This document shows positions 37,898-46,970 of a stretch of DNA of 64,000 nucleotides, in pieces. The notes beneath the pieces were generated by a model. That model was not told where the DNA came from. It did not search any database and was given only the letters and a program-made list of their open reading frames with translations. The translations under genes and the position numbers were made by a program. The stretch's first letter is position 1. Every line of letters begins with the position of its first letter. The DNA is from Leeuwenhoekiella nanhaiensis (GTDB taxonomy: Bacteria; Bacteroidota; Bacteroidia; Flavobacteriales; Flavobacteriaceae), in assembly GCF_002744755.1 (NCBI RefSeq), contig NZ_KZ319293.1, positions 62,001 through 126,000 of the forward strand. The letters are read 5' to 3'.

Positions 37898-39304
37898 TTA
37901 AACGTGTAATGCGCGATCAGCGGTTGCTGCCAGAGCAGCCTCTTTTACCGCTTCGGCATAAGTAGGATGCGAATGCGACATACGGGAAATGTCTTCGGCA
38001 CTGGCACGGAATTCCATCGCGGTTACCGCTTCAGCAATTAAATCTGCCACACGTGCACCCACCATATGAACTCCTAAGACCTCATCGGTTTTCTTATCGG
38101 CCAGGATTTTTACAAATCCATCAATATCACCGGAAGCTCTGGAACGTCCCAGTGCACGCATCGGGAACTGCCCTGACTTGTATGCTACTCCTTCCTCCTT
38201 CAACTGCTCTTCCGTTTTACCAACAGATGCAACTTCAGGCCAGGTATAAACCACCCCGGGAATTAAATTGTAATCGATATGTGGCTTTTGACCGGCAATG
38301 GTTTCGGCTACAAAAACACCTTCCTCTTCAGCCTTATGTGCCAGCATCGCACCGCGCACCACATCGCCGATAGCGTAAATATTAGAAACTTCGGTTTGCA
38401 AGTGATCATTCACAGCTACACGGCCACGATCGTCGGTTTTGAGACCGGCGGCTTCCAGGTTTAATCCGTAGGTGTAGGCTTTTCGACCTACAGAAACCAG
38501 CACATAATCTCCTTTGAATTCAACCTCCTGATCTTTCTTATCGGTAGCGGTAACCACTACCTCATCCCCATTGCGGCTTACGCCGTTTACTTTGTGAGAC
38601 AGGTAAAATTTAACACCCTGTTTTTTCATCACTTTAGTAAGCTCTTTACTCTGGGCGCTATCCATTGTCGGGATAATACGATCCATATATTCTACCACGC
38701 TTACTTCCGCACCCAGACGCTTATATACCTGCCCAAGCTCGAGCCCGATAACACCACCGCCTATGACGATCATGTGTTTTGGAATTTCGGTAAGTTTTAA
38801 GGCTTCGGTTGAAGTAATGATACGCTCTTTATCGATCTCAATAAAGGGAAGGCTTGAAGGTTTACTCCCGGTTGCTATGATGATATGCTTAGCTTCGATC
38901 TCCACATCATCCCCTTCCGCAACAGCGATATGAATATGCGTTTTATCTTTAAAGCTACCCACACCCTGATAGGTGTCAATTTCATTTTTATTCATCAAAA
39001 ACTCAATCCCTTTAGTAGTTTGCTCTACTACCGAAGCTTTACGGGACATCATTTTCTCCAGATTGATTTTTACCTCACCCGGAATCTCGATACCGTGTTC
39101 TTCAAAATGCTTAACGGCATCTTCGTAATGATGGGAAGAATCTAAAAGGGCTTTAGAAGGAATACAGCCTACATTAAGACAGGTACCTCCCATGGTGGCA
39201 TATTTTTCGATAATTGCGGTCTTAAGACCCAGTTGCGCGCAGCGAATGGCAGCCACATAACCTCCGGGACCGGAACCAATGACTGCAACGTCGTATGTAC
39301 TCAT
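37898..39304 (-). CDS. lpdA: Dihydrolipoyl dehydrogenase
   Basis: 468 residues, the normal length. This E3 flavoenzyme reoxidises lipoamide in the pyruvate and 2-oxoglutarate dehydrogenase complexes. FAD loop GSGPGGY at 10-16, redox disulfide C42/C47 in GGTCLNVGCIPSK, NAD loop GGGVIGLELG, the second FAD site IYAIGDV, and the catalytic HSHPTYAE near the C-terminus are all present. It stands alone between its own promoter and terminator, not next to E1 or E2 genes. Confidence 0.97.
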   Translation of the reverse strand: MSTYDVAVIGSGPGGYVAAIRCAQLGLKTAIIEKYATMGGTCLNVGCIPSKALLDSSHHYEDAVKHFEEHGIEIPGEVKINLEKMMSRKASVVEQTTKGIEFLMNKNEIDTYQGVGSFKDKTHIHIAVAEGDDVEIEAKHIIIATGSKPSSLPFIEIDKERIITSTEALKLTEIPKHMIVIGGGVIGLELGQVYKRLGAEVSVVEYMDRIIPTMDSAQSKELTKVMKKQGVKFYLSHKVNGVSRNGDEVVVTATDKKDQEVEFKGDYVLVSVGRKAYTYGLNLEAAGLKTDDRGRVAVNDHLQTEVSNIYAIGDVVRGAMLAHKAEEEGVFVAETIAGQKPHIDYNLIPGVVYTWPEVASVGKTEEQLKEEGVAYKSGQFPMRALGRSRASGDIDGFVKILADKKTDEVLGVHMVGARVADLIAEAVTAMEFRASAEDISRMSHSHPTYAEAVKEAALAATADRALHV

Positions 39305-39329
39305 AATGTTACGTTCAAAATTTGAGTAT

Positions 39330-39360
39330 CAAAGGTACGATGTTGAAATGCTTTGAGCAA
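39330..39360 (-). promoter_or_regulatory. Promoter of lpdA
   Basis: TTG, 20 bases, then TACCTTTG on the minus strand: an exact Bacteroidota -33/-7 pair. The -7 box ends 25 bases before the ATG. Confidence 0.8.
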
Positions 39361-39418
39361 TTAATGTAAAGCCCAATTCAATTGCACAAGTAAACTAATA
39401 AATTGGAGTAAATAAAAG

Positions 39419-40951
39419 TCATAACGAACGTACCAGTTCGATATTAAAATTTGAATTTTCAAGCACAATCAAATTACGATTGCCATTGTCTTTACTTACA
39501 TATATACCAACCCCTGCGTTACCGGAATAGGTTATCAAAACCGATTTTGTTGCAGTTGCCGGTTGACCTGAAAAAGTGGGAATAAGAGTAATACTGCCAG
39601 CGGGAATAAGATTGTTACCATTGTACAGGCGAATCTCCACGGGCGTAGTAGTTCCTCCTGAAGTTCCTGATTTAATTAAGCTTACTGAATAGGTTATACG
39701 GTATATCCCATTGCCTGCCGGAAAGGCATCCGCGTTATTAAATACTATTCCTTCTGGAGTAATCGTATTTACGTTAAATGGAATTTTTACCAAATTACTA
39801 TTCCCTACCGTAAAATCATAATTCAAATACCGATCTCCATATCGCGTTACAGGTTTTACCTCCTGCCAGGTTGCATTACCATCGTCATCCGTAGTAAGCA
39901 CCCTGCCGTTAAGCTGATTTCCGTCAACATATCTTAACGTACCGTCAACCTGAAGTTTTGCGGTTGGGTTTGAGGTACCAATACCTACTTTAGTAGCGGC
40001 ATACGCATCAACCGTAGTATTGGTCGTGTTACCCAGAATAATGGTATTGTCAACAGCCGTTTGTGCGGGACCTATTGCAACGGCGTTTTGATGACTGGAA
40101 ACAGCCCTATATCCCAGCGCTGTTGAATTATTATTAGTTGCCTGACTTTCATTTCCTAGTGCCAAGGTATTATTTGAGGTAGATAGAGCTCCGTTTCCAA
40201 AGGCGAATGAACCGGTAGCTCCAGATCTGGCAGCAGCACCTATAGCATACGAATTCGTTCCCTGGGCTCTTGACGATTCACCAATTGCATATGCGCTGGT
40301 ACCTGAAGCGTTAGAACTTTGTCCCAGAGCGTAACTTTTATTTTGTGATGAAGCGGAACCCTCACCCAGGGCGTATGCATTACTTCCAGAGGCATTTGCT
40401 CCTTTTCCAAAGGCATAATTACTGGTGTTACCTGCTGAAGCGCTTTCGCCGATAGCAAAAGCCTGATTGGCACTGGAAGAAGCACCTAAACCTAGAGCTA
40501 CTCCACCATTAGGTTGCAATCTCCCTATTTGTTGATTATTAAGCTTGAGATACAGATCATGATAGCTGGTAGTTCCCAAAAAAGTAGAACCATCATTTGC
40601 GCGGTCATTTAAATTGTTTCCATTGAGCGCCCAGCCTGAAGCACTACCGGCACCTGAACCTGCCTTTGCACTAATCCAAAGGCTGCCATTCCAATAATAT
40701 AAACCCGGGGTCACATCATTTACCGTTGCGAGATTATAAACCAGCAATCCCTCTGCTGGACTGGTTACCGGCGCTGTATTGCTTGTCGCGACCAGATTTA
40801 AGCGCGGAATTAATAATCCACGGTTTGAAGAAGATAAATCTAAAATGCTGGAATTATCGGGCGAGGTGGTACCAATACCTACCTGTGAGAATGCATAAAT
40901 GGGAATCAGGAATACTAAGAGAAAACTTAGGTTTTGTAATTTTTTAATCAT
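39419..40951 (-). CDS. Secreted protein with YadA-type head repeats (A)
   Basis: 510 residues. Signal peptide ends about residue 22 (IYAFS), then the opening QVGIGTTSPDNSSILDLSS and GLLIPRL shared by three proteins in this region. Residues about 150-300 hold roughly ten head repeats of about 14 residues (AFAIGESASA, AYALGEGSAS, SYAIGAAARS), as in YadA and hemagglutinin-type trimeric adhesins. A linker with KVGIGTSNPTAKLQVDGTLRYVDGN, VLTTDDDGNATWQEV and a beta-rich C-terminus (about 375-510) follow. No YadA membrane anchor is present, so it is probably a released or surface-attached trimeric fibre (inference). Confidence 0.82.
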   Translation of the reverse strand: MIKKLQNLSFLLVFLIPIYAFSQVGIGTTSPDNSSILDLSSSNRGLLIPRLNLVATSNTAPVTSPAEGLLVYNLATVNDVTPGLYYWNGSLWISAKAGSGAGSASGWALNGNNLNDRANDGSTFLGTTSYHDLYLKLNNQQIGRLQPNGGVALGLGASSSANQAFAIGESASAGNTSNYAFGKGANASGSNAYALGEGSASSQNKSYALGQSSNASGTSAYAIGESSRAQGTNSYAIGAAARSGATGSFAFGNGALSTSNNTLALGNESQATNNNSTALGYRAVSSHQNAVAIGPAQTAVDNTIILGNTTNTTVDAYAATKVGIGTSNPTAKLQVDGTLRYVDGNQLNGRVLTTDDDGNATWQEVKPVTRYGDRYLNYDFTVGNSNLVKIPFNVNTITPEGIVFNNADAFPAGNGIYRITYSVSLIKSGTSGGTTTPVEIRLYNGNNLIPAGSITLIPTFSGQPATATKSVLITYSGNAGVGIYVSKDNGNRNLIVLENSNFNIELVRSL

Positions 40952-41354
40952 GTCTGGGGTTCTAAGATTGATTGTGTTAGTAATGTTATTTCAACACTTC
41001 GCACACACTTACGTAGTAAACCCAGAGCTGGTTTAGAAAAAAAATAATTTAAGGTTTATTTAACAGCGCAATCCATTATTAATAATTATTTAAAATTTAA
41101 TATAATTTACAATATTCAAAAATCATCTGAATCAAACTCAAATTTGTTGGATACAGAGCTATGGTAGATAAATGAAATTTATTTACATTAGAATTATATC
41201 AAGTTACAATTTCAGTAATTGCCTTTAATTAATACTGGCACACAAACTTCACGGCTGAAGCCAAATTATGGTGCGATCTCAAATTCAAACTGTAAAGAGT
41301 TTGAGCATATAGCACATTAAAACGCTATTAGTTTTACCCCAGAAATTATAGAAC
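40952..41354. other. AT-rich spacer between head-repeat genes A and B
   Basis: 403 bases, very AT-rich, no open frame with protein-like composition and no exact TAnnTTTG box. Probably holds the promoter of protein A, but I cannot point to it. Confidence 0.5.
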
Positions 41355-43265
41355 TTAATCGATTAATTCTATACTTAACGATGTTCCCTGTAAGACTTCG
41401 AGATCATCCCACTCATCATTATCATCTGTATCAATGGTTTCCATATATAAATCAAAGCCCCTATATGTATTATTAATATTAACTAGAAATGATTTTGTAA
41501 TTGTAACATACTCAGAATCATTGTTAAAATCAACGAAAGAAGAACTGTTTCCTAATTCAGTACCATATTCAGCTACATAGAATTTTAAAAATCCATTATC
41601 CCGGCGTCGGTAAAGATTGATTGTATATGTAAATTTATATACACCGGTCACTTCACGTGTCTGTATTCTAGTATTTGAAAGACTATTCAATCCCTTATTA
41701 GGTCCTGTCTCTCCAAAAGAAACGACACGCCTTCGAGTATCAATATCAGACAATCTGTAACCCGCACCCACATAAATCTCCCCATACACATCTGTACCGC
41801 CAGTACCACCAGCAAGAGTTTGCCAGGTGGCATTACCATTGGCGTCTGAAGTTAAGACTTTACCCGTATCCTGATTCCCATCAACATATCTAAAACTGTT
41901 TTCCAAATGGAATCGTGCCTGCGGGTTATTGGTGCCTATACCTACATTAGCATTACTTCCTAAAATAAGGGTATTAGCATTGGGTGCAGAGGCATTAAAG
42001 CCAATAGCTGCAGAATTTTGGCCGGAAGCCTGTGCATTATACCCAATAGCTAAGCTTCGATAACCCGTGGCATCGGAATCGGCCCCAACAGCTATCGATT
42101 CATTCTGCTGCGTACCCGCATTATTTCCGATCGCTATGGAGTTTTGACTGGTTGCTGTCGTACCATTACCAAAAGCAATGGCATTATTGGCTGAGCTTTG
42201 GGCATTAAGGCCAATGGCAATATTTTGAAAGTTTGAAACGGAATTTTTACCTATGGCAATAGATTCATTGCCATTTGCATCGGCATTATAACCCAGGGCT
42301 ACCGCATCCTGATTAGCCTCACTCGAATAGCCAATGGCTACTGAATTGTTTGAGATTACATCAGAATCACTGCCTAAAGCGATTCCTCCTTCAGGACTAA
42401 AGCGTCCAATTTGTCGGTTATTAACTTTCAGAAATAAATCATTGTATGTAGTTGAGCCCAGAAACGTAGAGCCGTCATTAGTGACCCCATTTAGATTATT
42501 ACCTGTTAGCAACCAGCCCGATCCCGAACCGGAGGTTGCGGCCGGTGTTTGCCAGCTAACAGTACCATTGGCATCTGAGGTCAAAACCTTACCGCTTGCC
42601 TGATTCCCATCTTCAAACCGAAAACTACCGGAAAGATGGAATTTGGCCTGAGGATTACTGGTACCTATGCCCACATTTTGATTTACACCACTTAAAATTA
42701 CTGTATTTTGGCGGTCTGCAACAGCATTTGTCCCTATTGCGAAGGCATCAGCAGCGCTGGTAGTTGCACCAGAACCTAAGGCATAACTTCTGGAACCATT
42801 TGTTGCTGCTCCATTTCCAATTGCAAAACTACTCATGGCAGTTGCACTTGAATTTAGACCAAATCCTACTGCTCCATTTGGTCTTAAAAATCCAATGGTT
42901 TTATTCTCGGCTTTAAATACCAGAGGTACATCGTTCAGGGTTCCTATAAAGCTGTTTGCTCCTGCATAATTACCCTGTAATTGCCAGCCCAAATCTACCC
43001 AGGCTGAACCATCGTAAAATACAAAGCCTTCAGAGATCGTGCTGGTAGCAGCCGTATTGTAAACAATAAGACCCTTTACAGGACTGGCAATCGTAGCCGC
43101 ATCATCGGCACCGGTGAGCGCCATTCGAGGTATTAGTAATCCGGCATGATCAGACTGAATATCTAAAATAGCCGCTGGATTCGGATCAGTAGTACCTATA
43201 CCCACCTGGGCGTAATTCGTTAAAAAAAAGCAAAGAAAAAATAGGACGAATAAATTCGTTTTCAT
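41355..43265 (-). CDS. Secreted protein with YadA-type head repeats (B)
   Basis: 636 residues, paralog of the previous protein. Signal peptide (about 1-19), then QVGIGTTDPNPAAILDIQS and GLLIPRMAL. It has two head-repeat blocks: a short one at about 130-195 and a longer one at about 290-440 (SVAIGYSSEA, AVALGYNADA, SIAIGKNSVS). Each block is closed by a VGIGTSNPQA-type linker and a VLTSDANG unit, so the whole module appears duplicated. The C-terminus (about 490-636) differs from protein A and starts with DVYGEIYVGAG, a segment shared with protein C. A trimeric fibre or tail-fibre-like role is inferred. Confidence 0.82.
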   Translation of the reverse strand: MKTNLFVLFFLCFFLTNYAQVGIGTTDPNPAAILDIQSDHAGLLIPRMALTGADDAATIASPVKGLIVYNTAATSTISEGFVFYDGSAWVDLGWQLQGNYAGANSFIGTLNDVPLVFKAENKTIGFLRPNGAVGFGLNSSATAMSSFAIGNGAATNGSRSYALGSGATTSAADAFAIGTNAVADRQNTVILSGVNQNVGIGTSNPQAKFHLSGSFRFEDGNQASGKVLTSDANGTVSWQTPAATSGSGSGWLLTGNNLNGVTNDGSTFLGSTTYNDLFLKVNNRQIGRFSPEGGIALGSDSDVISNNSVAIGYSSEANQDAVALGYNADANGNESIAIGKNSVSNFQNIAIGLNAQSSANNAIAFGNGTTATSQNSIAIGNNAGTQQNESIAVGADSDATGYRSLAIGYNAQASGQNSAAIGFNASAPNANTLILGSNANVGIGTNNPQARFHLENSFRYVDGNQDTGKVLTSDANGNATWQTLAGGTGGTDVYGEIYVGAGYRLSDIDTRRRVVSFGETGPNKGLNSLSNTRIQTREVTGVYKFTYTINLYRRRDNGFLKFYVAEYGTELGNSSSFVDFNNDSEYVTITKSFLVNINNTYRGFDLYMETIDTDDNDEWDDLEVLQGTSLSIELID

Positions 43266-43973
43266 AGGGGTTGGTTTGGGGAACTAAGTAGATTTCCTAC
43301 GTTAGGTTATGTTTTTACAAGTGCAATAATACTATTAAAAACGTTAAATGCTAGCACTAAATCGATAAAGTACACAGCTAACCCCCTCATAAATTGTATG
43401 TTATAAATTAAAAAAACACTAGTAATCAGCATAGTTTATAGGTTTTGTTTAACATTCTCAGCATTTAAATAAACAAAACTCAGGTTTAGCCTGCCAAAAA
43501 TGATTTTTTCGTAAAAATTACAGTATTCCCATTTTTTTAAGTTAAATACCGGATTCCTCCCAATTCAGCACCTTTAATAGTGTACTATTTTTCCAAAAAT
43601 CAGATTATAAACCTAAAATCATAAATCTAAGATTGGGCTTAGGCCGCCACTATTTCAGCTCTATACGTTTCTGATGCGCTCTGCCAGACTCTGAAAACAG
43701 AATATATGCACATTGATCTGGACTGATCTTGTCTAAATCGCTACGAATTGAAAAAAACGTTTGTTTGGGACAACCTACTTTTTTTCTAAAAAACAGACCG
43801 CTTTGCATAACCCTGTTTAGAAATTATGTACTTTAGATCTATTCACGGCCCCGCCCTACCCGGCCCACATTCACCCCACAGTGAGTCCACACTGAACCCA
43901 CACTTTGCCACACTTTGTGTGGAGCTAAGGTGGAAGCAGTCTGGAACCAATTTTAACTTAACAGTATCCTGCA
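43266..43973. other. Spacer before the DUF6266 gene
   Basis: 708 bases. The left 550 bases are AT-rich and featureless to me. The right part (about 43850-43945) switches abruptly to GC-rich sequence with five phased CCACA repeats and a hairpin. Confidence 0.6.
43865..43922. repeat. Five CCACAxT repeats at 11-bp period, ending in a hairpin
   Basis: CCACATT 43865, CCACAGT 43876, CCACACT 43887, CCACACT 43898 and CCACACT 43908: steps of 11, 11, 11 and 10 bases, one helical turn each. The last unit forms a stem CCACAC/GTGTGG with loop TTT (43908-43922). It ends 51 bases before the DUF6266 start. Confidence 0.85.
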
Positions 43974-44711
43974 ATGGCAAAATTAGATCCTAAAAATGGG
44001 CTGGTAGGCAGTATAGGCCAGCTGGTATTTCGAAGGGTAAACGGTGAAACCGTAGTACAGGGAAAGCCCGAAAAAACGGGAAGGCCTCCTTCCGGGCGTT
44101 CCAAAGAAACCGCTACCGATTTTGGGCGCGCTTCTCAAACCACCAGTAGGCTTATGGGAGGGCTTCGCCCTTTTATAGGCAATATGTACGATTCCCAGTT
44201 TTTTAACCGCTTTCGCAAAGCGGTGTACCAGGGGATGAAAATGAATAACACCTTGCCTCAGGGCAGTTTTGATCTGTGGCAGGGCGAACCCACCGTATTG
44301 GAAGGTTTGGAAGCCGACCTGAAAAATCAGTATTCGCAATACGTGCAAATGCGCGGATTGCAGCTCAACCTCAAAGCGGGTACTTTGGAAATTAGCGTAC
44401 CCGAATTTAAAGCCGATAACCACCTCTCCTGGCCGGTAAAGGCTAGTGAAGCCGAACTGGGGTACTGGATCAGCGTTTACGAATCCCAAACCTACCAGGT
44501 GCTGCGACACGAATTCTTTCGTATTCCCATTCCTCATAAAACGCAAAGGATTCCTGCAACCCATTATACCGCAACCGCATTGCCTGCAGAGGCCCTGCTT
44601 TTGGTTACGGCGGGAGTGTTGTACTATACCGCAGACTTTCGGATGGGGAAGGTATGTATGAATTCAAAAGCTTTTAATCCCACGCAGGTGCTGAAGGTGT
44701 TTAGGACGTAA
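43974..44711 (+). CDS. DUF6266-family protein
   Basis: 245 residues, no signal peptide and no membrane segment. The N-terminus MAKLDPKNGLVGSIGQLVFRR, then VNGETVVQGKP, is typical of what I recall as DUF6266, a Bacteroidota family of unknown function. The N-terminal part (1-90) is basic; the rest is beta-rich with aromatic residues (SWPVKASEAELGYWISVYES). Base composition of the gene and its leader is more GC-rich than the surrounding spacers, compatible with acquisition from elsewhere (inference). No neighbour suggests a role. The phased repeat array in front is the most informative feature. Confidence 0.75.
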   Translation: MAKLDPKNGLVGSIGQLVFRRVNGETVVQGKPEKTGRPPSGRSKETATDFGRASQTTSRLMGGLRPFIGNMYDSQFFNRFRKAVYQGMKMNNTLPQGSFDLWQGEPTVLEGLEADLKNQYSQYVQMRGLQLNLKAGTLEISVPEFKADNHLSWPVKASEAELGYWISVYESQTYQVLRHEFFRIPIPHKTQRIPATHYTATALPAEALLLVTAGVLYYTADFRMGKVCMNSKAFNPTQVLKVFRT

Positions 44712-45226
44712 TCTTTTTAAGTTTAAATTTAATTGCCTCACCTGGCAGGGTAATTTGAGATTACCACGCTTTAGCAATCGTTTTTATTTGAGGCCATAAA
44801 CTCCAGATGGTTGTTAGCTATTCGCTTCTATAGAATGTTCTGTTCTTTTTTACATCGCCCTAAAGAGAACCAAAAAAGTCTAGGCTTATTTTTACATCCT
44901 TGAAAACTACGCAAAACCCTTATCGTGCGGATGACAAACCGCTGCGCTGGGCCATCCTCCACTCCCAACGCCGCGTCTTTTGCTTGTTTTACTACAGATG
45001 TAAAAAGTATGCCGTTCTAGCATTCCTCCTTCAAATATTAAACATAACTTAAAAAGAAAGCAGAAAAACATCCCTCCAAACCTCCCTTCAAAGGGAGGCT
45101 TTAAGTTCAGCGAAAACACTCCCTTCCATTGAAGGAAGGGCTGGGGATGGATGTTACCTGAAACGCTCTTCAATTTATAATATAAGCCTGTCGAGCAGTC
45201 TGGTTTATTGGGAATGTCATTTGGAG

Positions 45227-45276
45227 CGTGTCACACTGAGCGCAGTCGAAGTGAAGTCGAAGTGAAGTCGAGAAGC
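45227..45276. repeat. Dispersed repeat R3 with tandem GTCGAAGTGAA
   Basis: Starts GTGTCACACTGAGCGCAG, then two exact 11-base units GTCGAAGTGAA (45245-45266), then GTCGAGAAG. The GAGCGCAGTCGA core also occurs, inverted, in repeat R1 near cusA, so the families are related. Confidence 0.65.
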
Positions 45277-45359
45277 TCTTGGGAGTCTAATGTTGTATCG
45301 AGAAGTACTCTTAGTTAAAAACTTGCTGGAGCGGGATTATTTATTTGAACTCGTGAAGC

Positions 45360-45389
45360 TCCTAATGTCGATTTGCATTGCCCAACCTT
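45360..45389. repeat. 30-bp direct repeat, left copy
   Basis: Starts TCCTAATGTCGATTTGC. Matches 46612-46641 at 27 of 30 bases. The pair brackets the lipoprotein gene at 45888-46475. Confidence 0.6.
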
Positions 45390-45887
45390 CGACAAAGTAC
45401 TCCGTTCAGGTAAAAGAAAAAAAAAAAACGCCAAGCTTAAAAGACCATCTCTAAATTTAGCAACGAAATTTTCTAAACTATCCTGCGGGTCAAACAGCAG
45501 AAAATAACCAGCACAGCAGTCTGGGCTTTTCGGTAGAATAGTCCACGACTATTTTTAAACGCTCAGCCCTAAATTTTACAAGATCTTTTCTATATACCCA
45601 TTTTTTTAATTCCAGTATCCAAAATGGATAAGTTAAAACCATTTAAGATAATTCTATCAAAAAAATTAGTCTTAAATTTGCACATTCCATAATTTTTATA
45701 CGATATTAACTGATATTTACGTTAAAATATAGTATATATTCTATTTACTCGATAGTCCAAATTTAAATACTCCAAGGCTTGTCTCGTTTATAGTGTTCAG
45801 TCAAATACCTCGCAGGCTTACCCCAAAGTAGTTTACTTACACGTTTAAAACGATCTCAAAATCCTGATTTCTATAAAAGTAAAATGC

Positions 45888-46475
45888 ATGTACACACTAA
45901 GGAATATTTCACTGGGTATGGTTTTATTATTTTTTTCTTGCGAAAAAAATAATGAGCAAAATCCAACTGAAAGTGCGAAAGAGTTGTTCATAACTACTGT
46001 TACGTACACCCTTACCCCGGAAGGAGAAGGCACTATTTTGAGTTCAAGTTGTTATGATAGTGATGGTTTTGATGGCCGGTTTGTTAGTGACTGTACACTA
46101 TCAGGAGTTGGAGAATATAATACAACTTATCTTGGTTCAGTACGCTTTCTAAATGAAAACGTAGAACCAGCTGAAGACTATACAGAGTATATAATTGAAA
46201 ATGGTTTGCACTATCAGGTGCTTTTCGGCTCCTATCGTGAAGAAAATCGTTTTACCTATGAATATTTACCCCCATTTGATGCCAATGGAGACCCCATAGG
46301 GATCAATTTTAAAATATATACTAGCAATGAAGACTGTGTATTAAGAAACCTGAGTCTAGATATGAGTGGTACCCTGAAAGCAATATCACGAAAAGGAAAA
46401 GGCCTCGGAGGAGAAATATATACAGGTGGAATTATTGCAAATGGAGGTATGAACATTGGCTGTAACCCTGATTAA
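45888..46475 (+). CDS. Hypothetical lipoprotein
   Basis: 195 residues. Signal peptide with a lipobox at about 15-18 (FFSC, lipid on C18), so it should be attached to a membrane facing the periplasm or the surface. The mature part is acidic and beta-rich (VTYTLTPEGEGTIL, DYTEYIIENGLHYQVLFGS) with two or three further Cys pairs that may form disulfides (SSCYDSDGF, DCTLSG, NEDCVLRN). I do not recognise a family; small TPEGEG-containing lipoproteins of this kind are common in flavobacteria. It is alone on its strand, bracketed by a 30-base direct repeat. Confidence 0.72.
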   Translation: MYTLRNISLGMVLLFFSCEKNNEQNPTESAKELFITTVTYTLTPEGEGTILSSSCYDSDGFDGRFVSDCTLSGVGEYNTTYLGSVRFLNENVEPAEDYTEYIIENGLHYQVLFGSYREENRFTYEYLPPFDANGDPIGINFKIYTSNEDCVLRNLSLDMSGTLKAISRKGKGLGGEIYTGGIIANGGMNIGCNPD

Positions 46476-46507
46476 ATCACATAAGACTAAGCTTCTACAT
46501 CCATTCG

Positions 46508-46528
46508 TTGGAGTTCTTGAAACTCCAA
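46508..46528 (+). terminator. Stem-loop after the lipoprotein gene
   Basis: Perfect 8-bp stem TTGGAGTT/AACTCCAA with a five-base loop, 33 bases after the stop. No T-run follows, so terminator activity is uncertain. Confidence 0.35.
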
Positions 46529-46611
46529 AGTCTATCTTGGGAGTTTTATTTCTATGTAATCCAGTGTTCTTTTTTAGCTCAACTATACTATTCTATGAGA
46601 TCATTTAAATA

Positions 46612-46641
46612 TCCTAAAGTCAATTTGCATTGCCCACCCTT
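46612..46641. repeat. 30-bp direct repeat, right copy
   Basis: Starts TCCTAAAGTCAATTTGC; partner of 45360-45389. Confidence 0.6.
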
Positions 46642-46970
46642 AAGCAGCATACTCAAGGCAGACAAAAAAATAGAAATACAATCAGGAGTTAGGATTTTCA
46701 TTTAATTAGAATCTAACCTCCTATCAGTTGAATTTAAAAAGCTTAAATCAATTGAGTTCAATATCGCTTATTGGCTATGGAGCTCGTAAACTCAAACGTA
46801 AATAATCAAAGACTTGCGGGAGTGGGTGCTTAAGGTAGAATGGGAATTACTATTTGCACGCGATACAATCGCGCGCCAACAATGTACGAAATACTCAAAG
46901 CTGATATGGTGATCTAAAACGTCAGAATCATTGACTAATTATAAAACCAATCACATCTACTCTATTCTAT

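Larger units (their letters stand above)
44712..45887. other. 1.2-kb spacer made of repeats and gene-like debris
   Basis: No credible gene. It has an 8-bp stem CCTCCCTT/AAGGGAGG at 45081-45098, a second hairpin of the CCCTTCC/GGAAGGG type at 45121-45140, a tandem GTCGAAGTGAA at 45245-45266, and one half of a 30-base direct repeat at 45360-45389. A stretch near 44920-45000 (CGTGCGGATGACAAACCGC and following) keeps an open minus-strand frame of 88 codons but has no protein-like features; it may be a dispersed repeat. Confidence 0.6.
46476..46970. other. Spacer between the lipoprotein gene and protein C
   Basis: 495 bases. Contains a stem-loop soon after the lipoprotein stop and the right copy of the 30-base repeat. 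Two short open frames have no coding signs. Confidence 0.5.

Noticed and set aside
43865-43922. CCACA array considered as plasmid-type iterons of an origin
   Set aside because: No replication-initiator gene or DnaA boxes are visible; kept only as an unexplained phased array.
44907-45173. Minus-strand open frame of 88 codons in the long spacer
   Set aside because: It crosses two hairpin repeats, has no ribosome site and no domain-like pattern; more likely a dispersed repeat read by chance.
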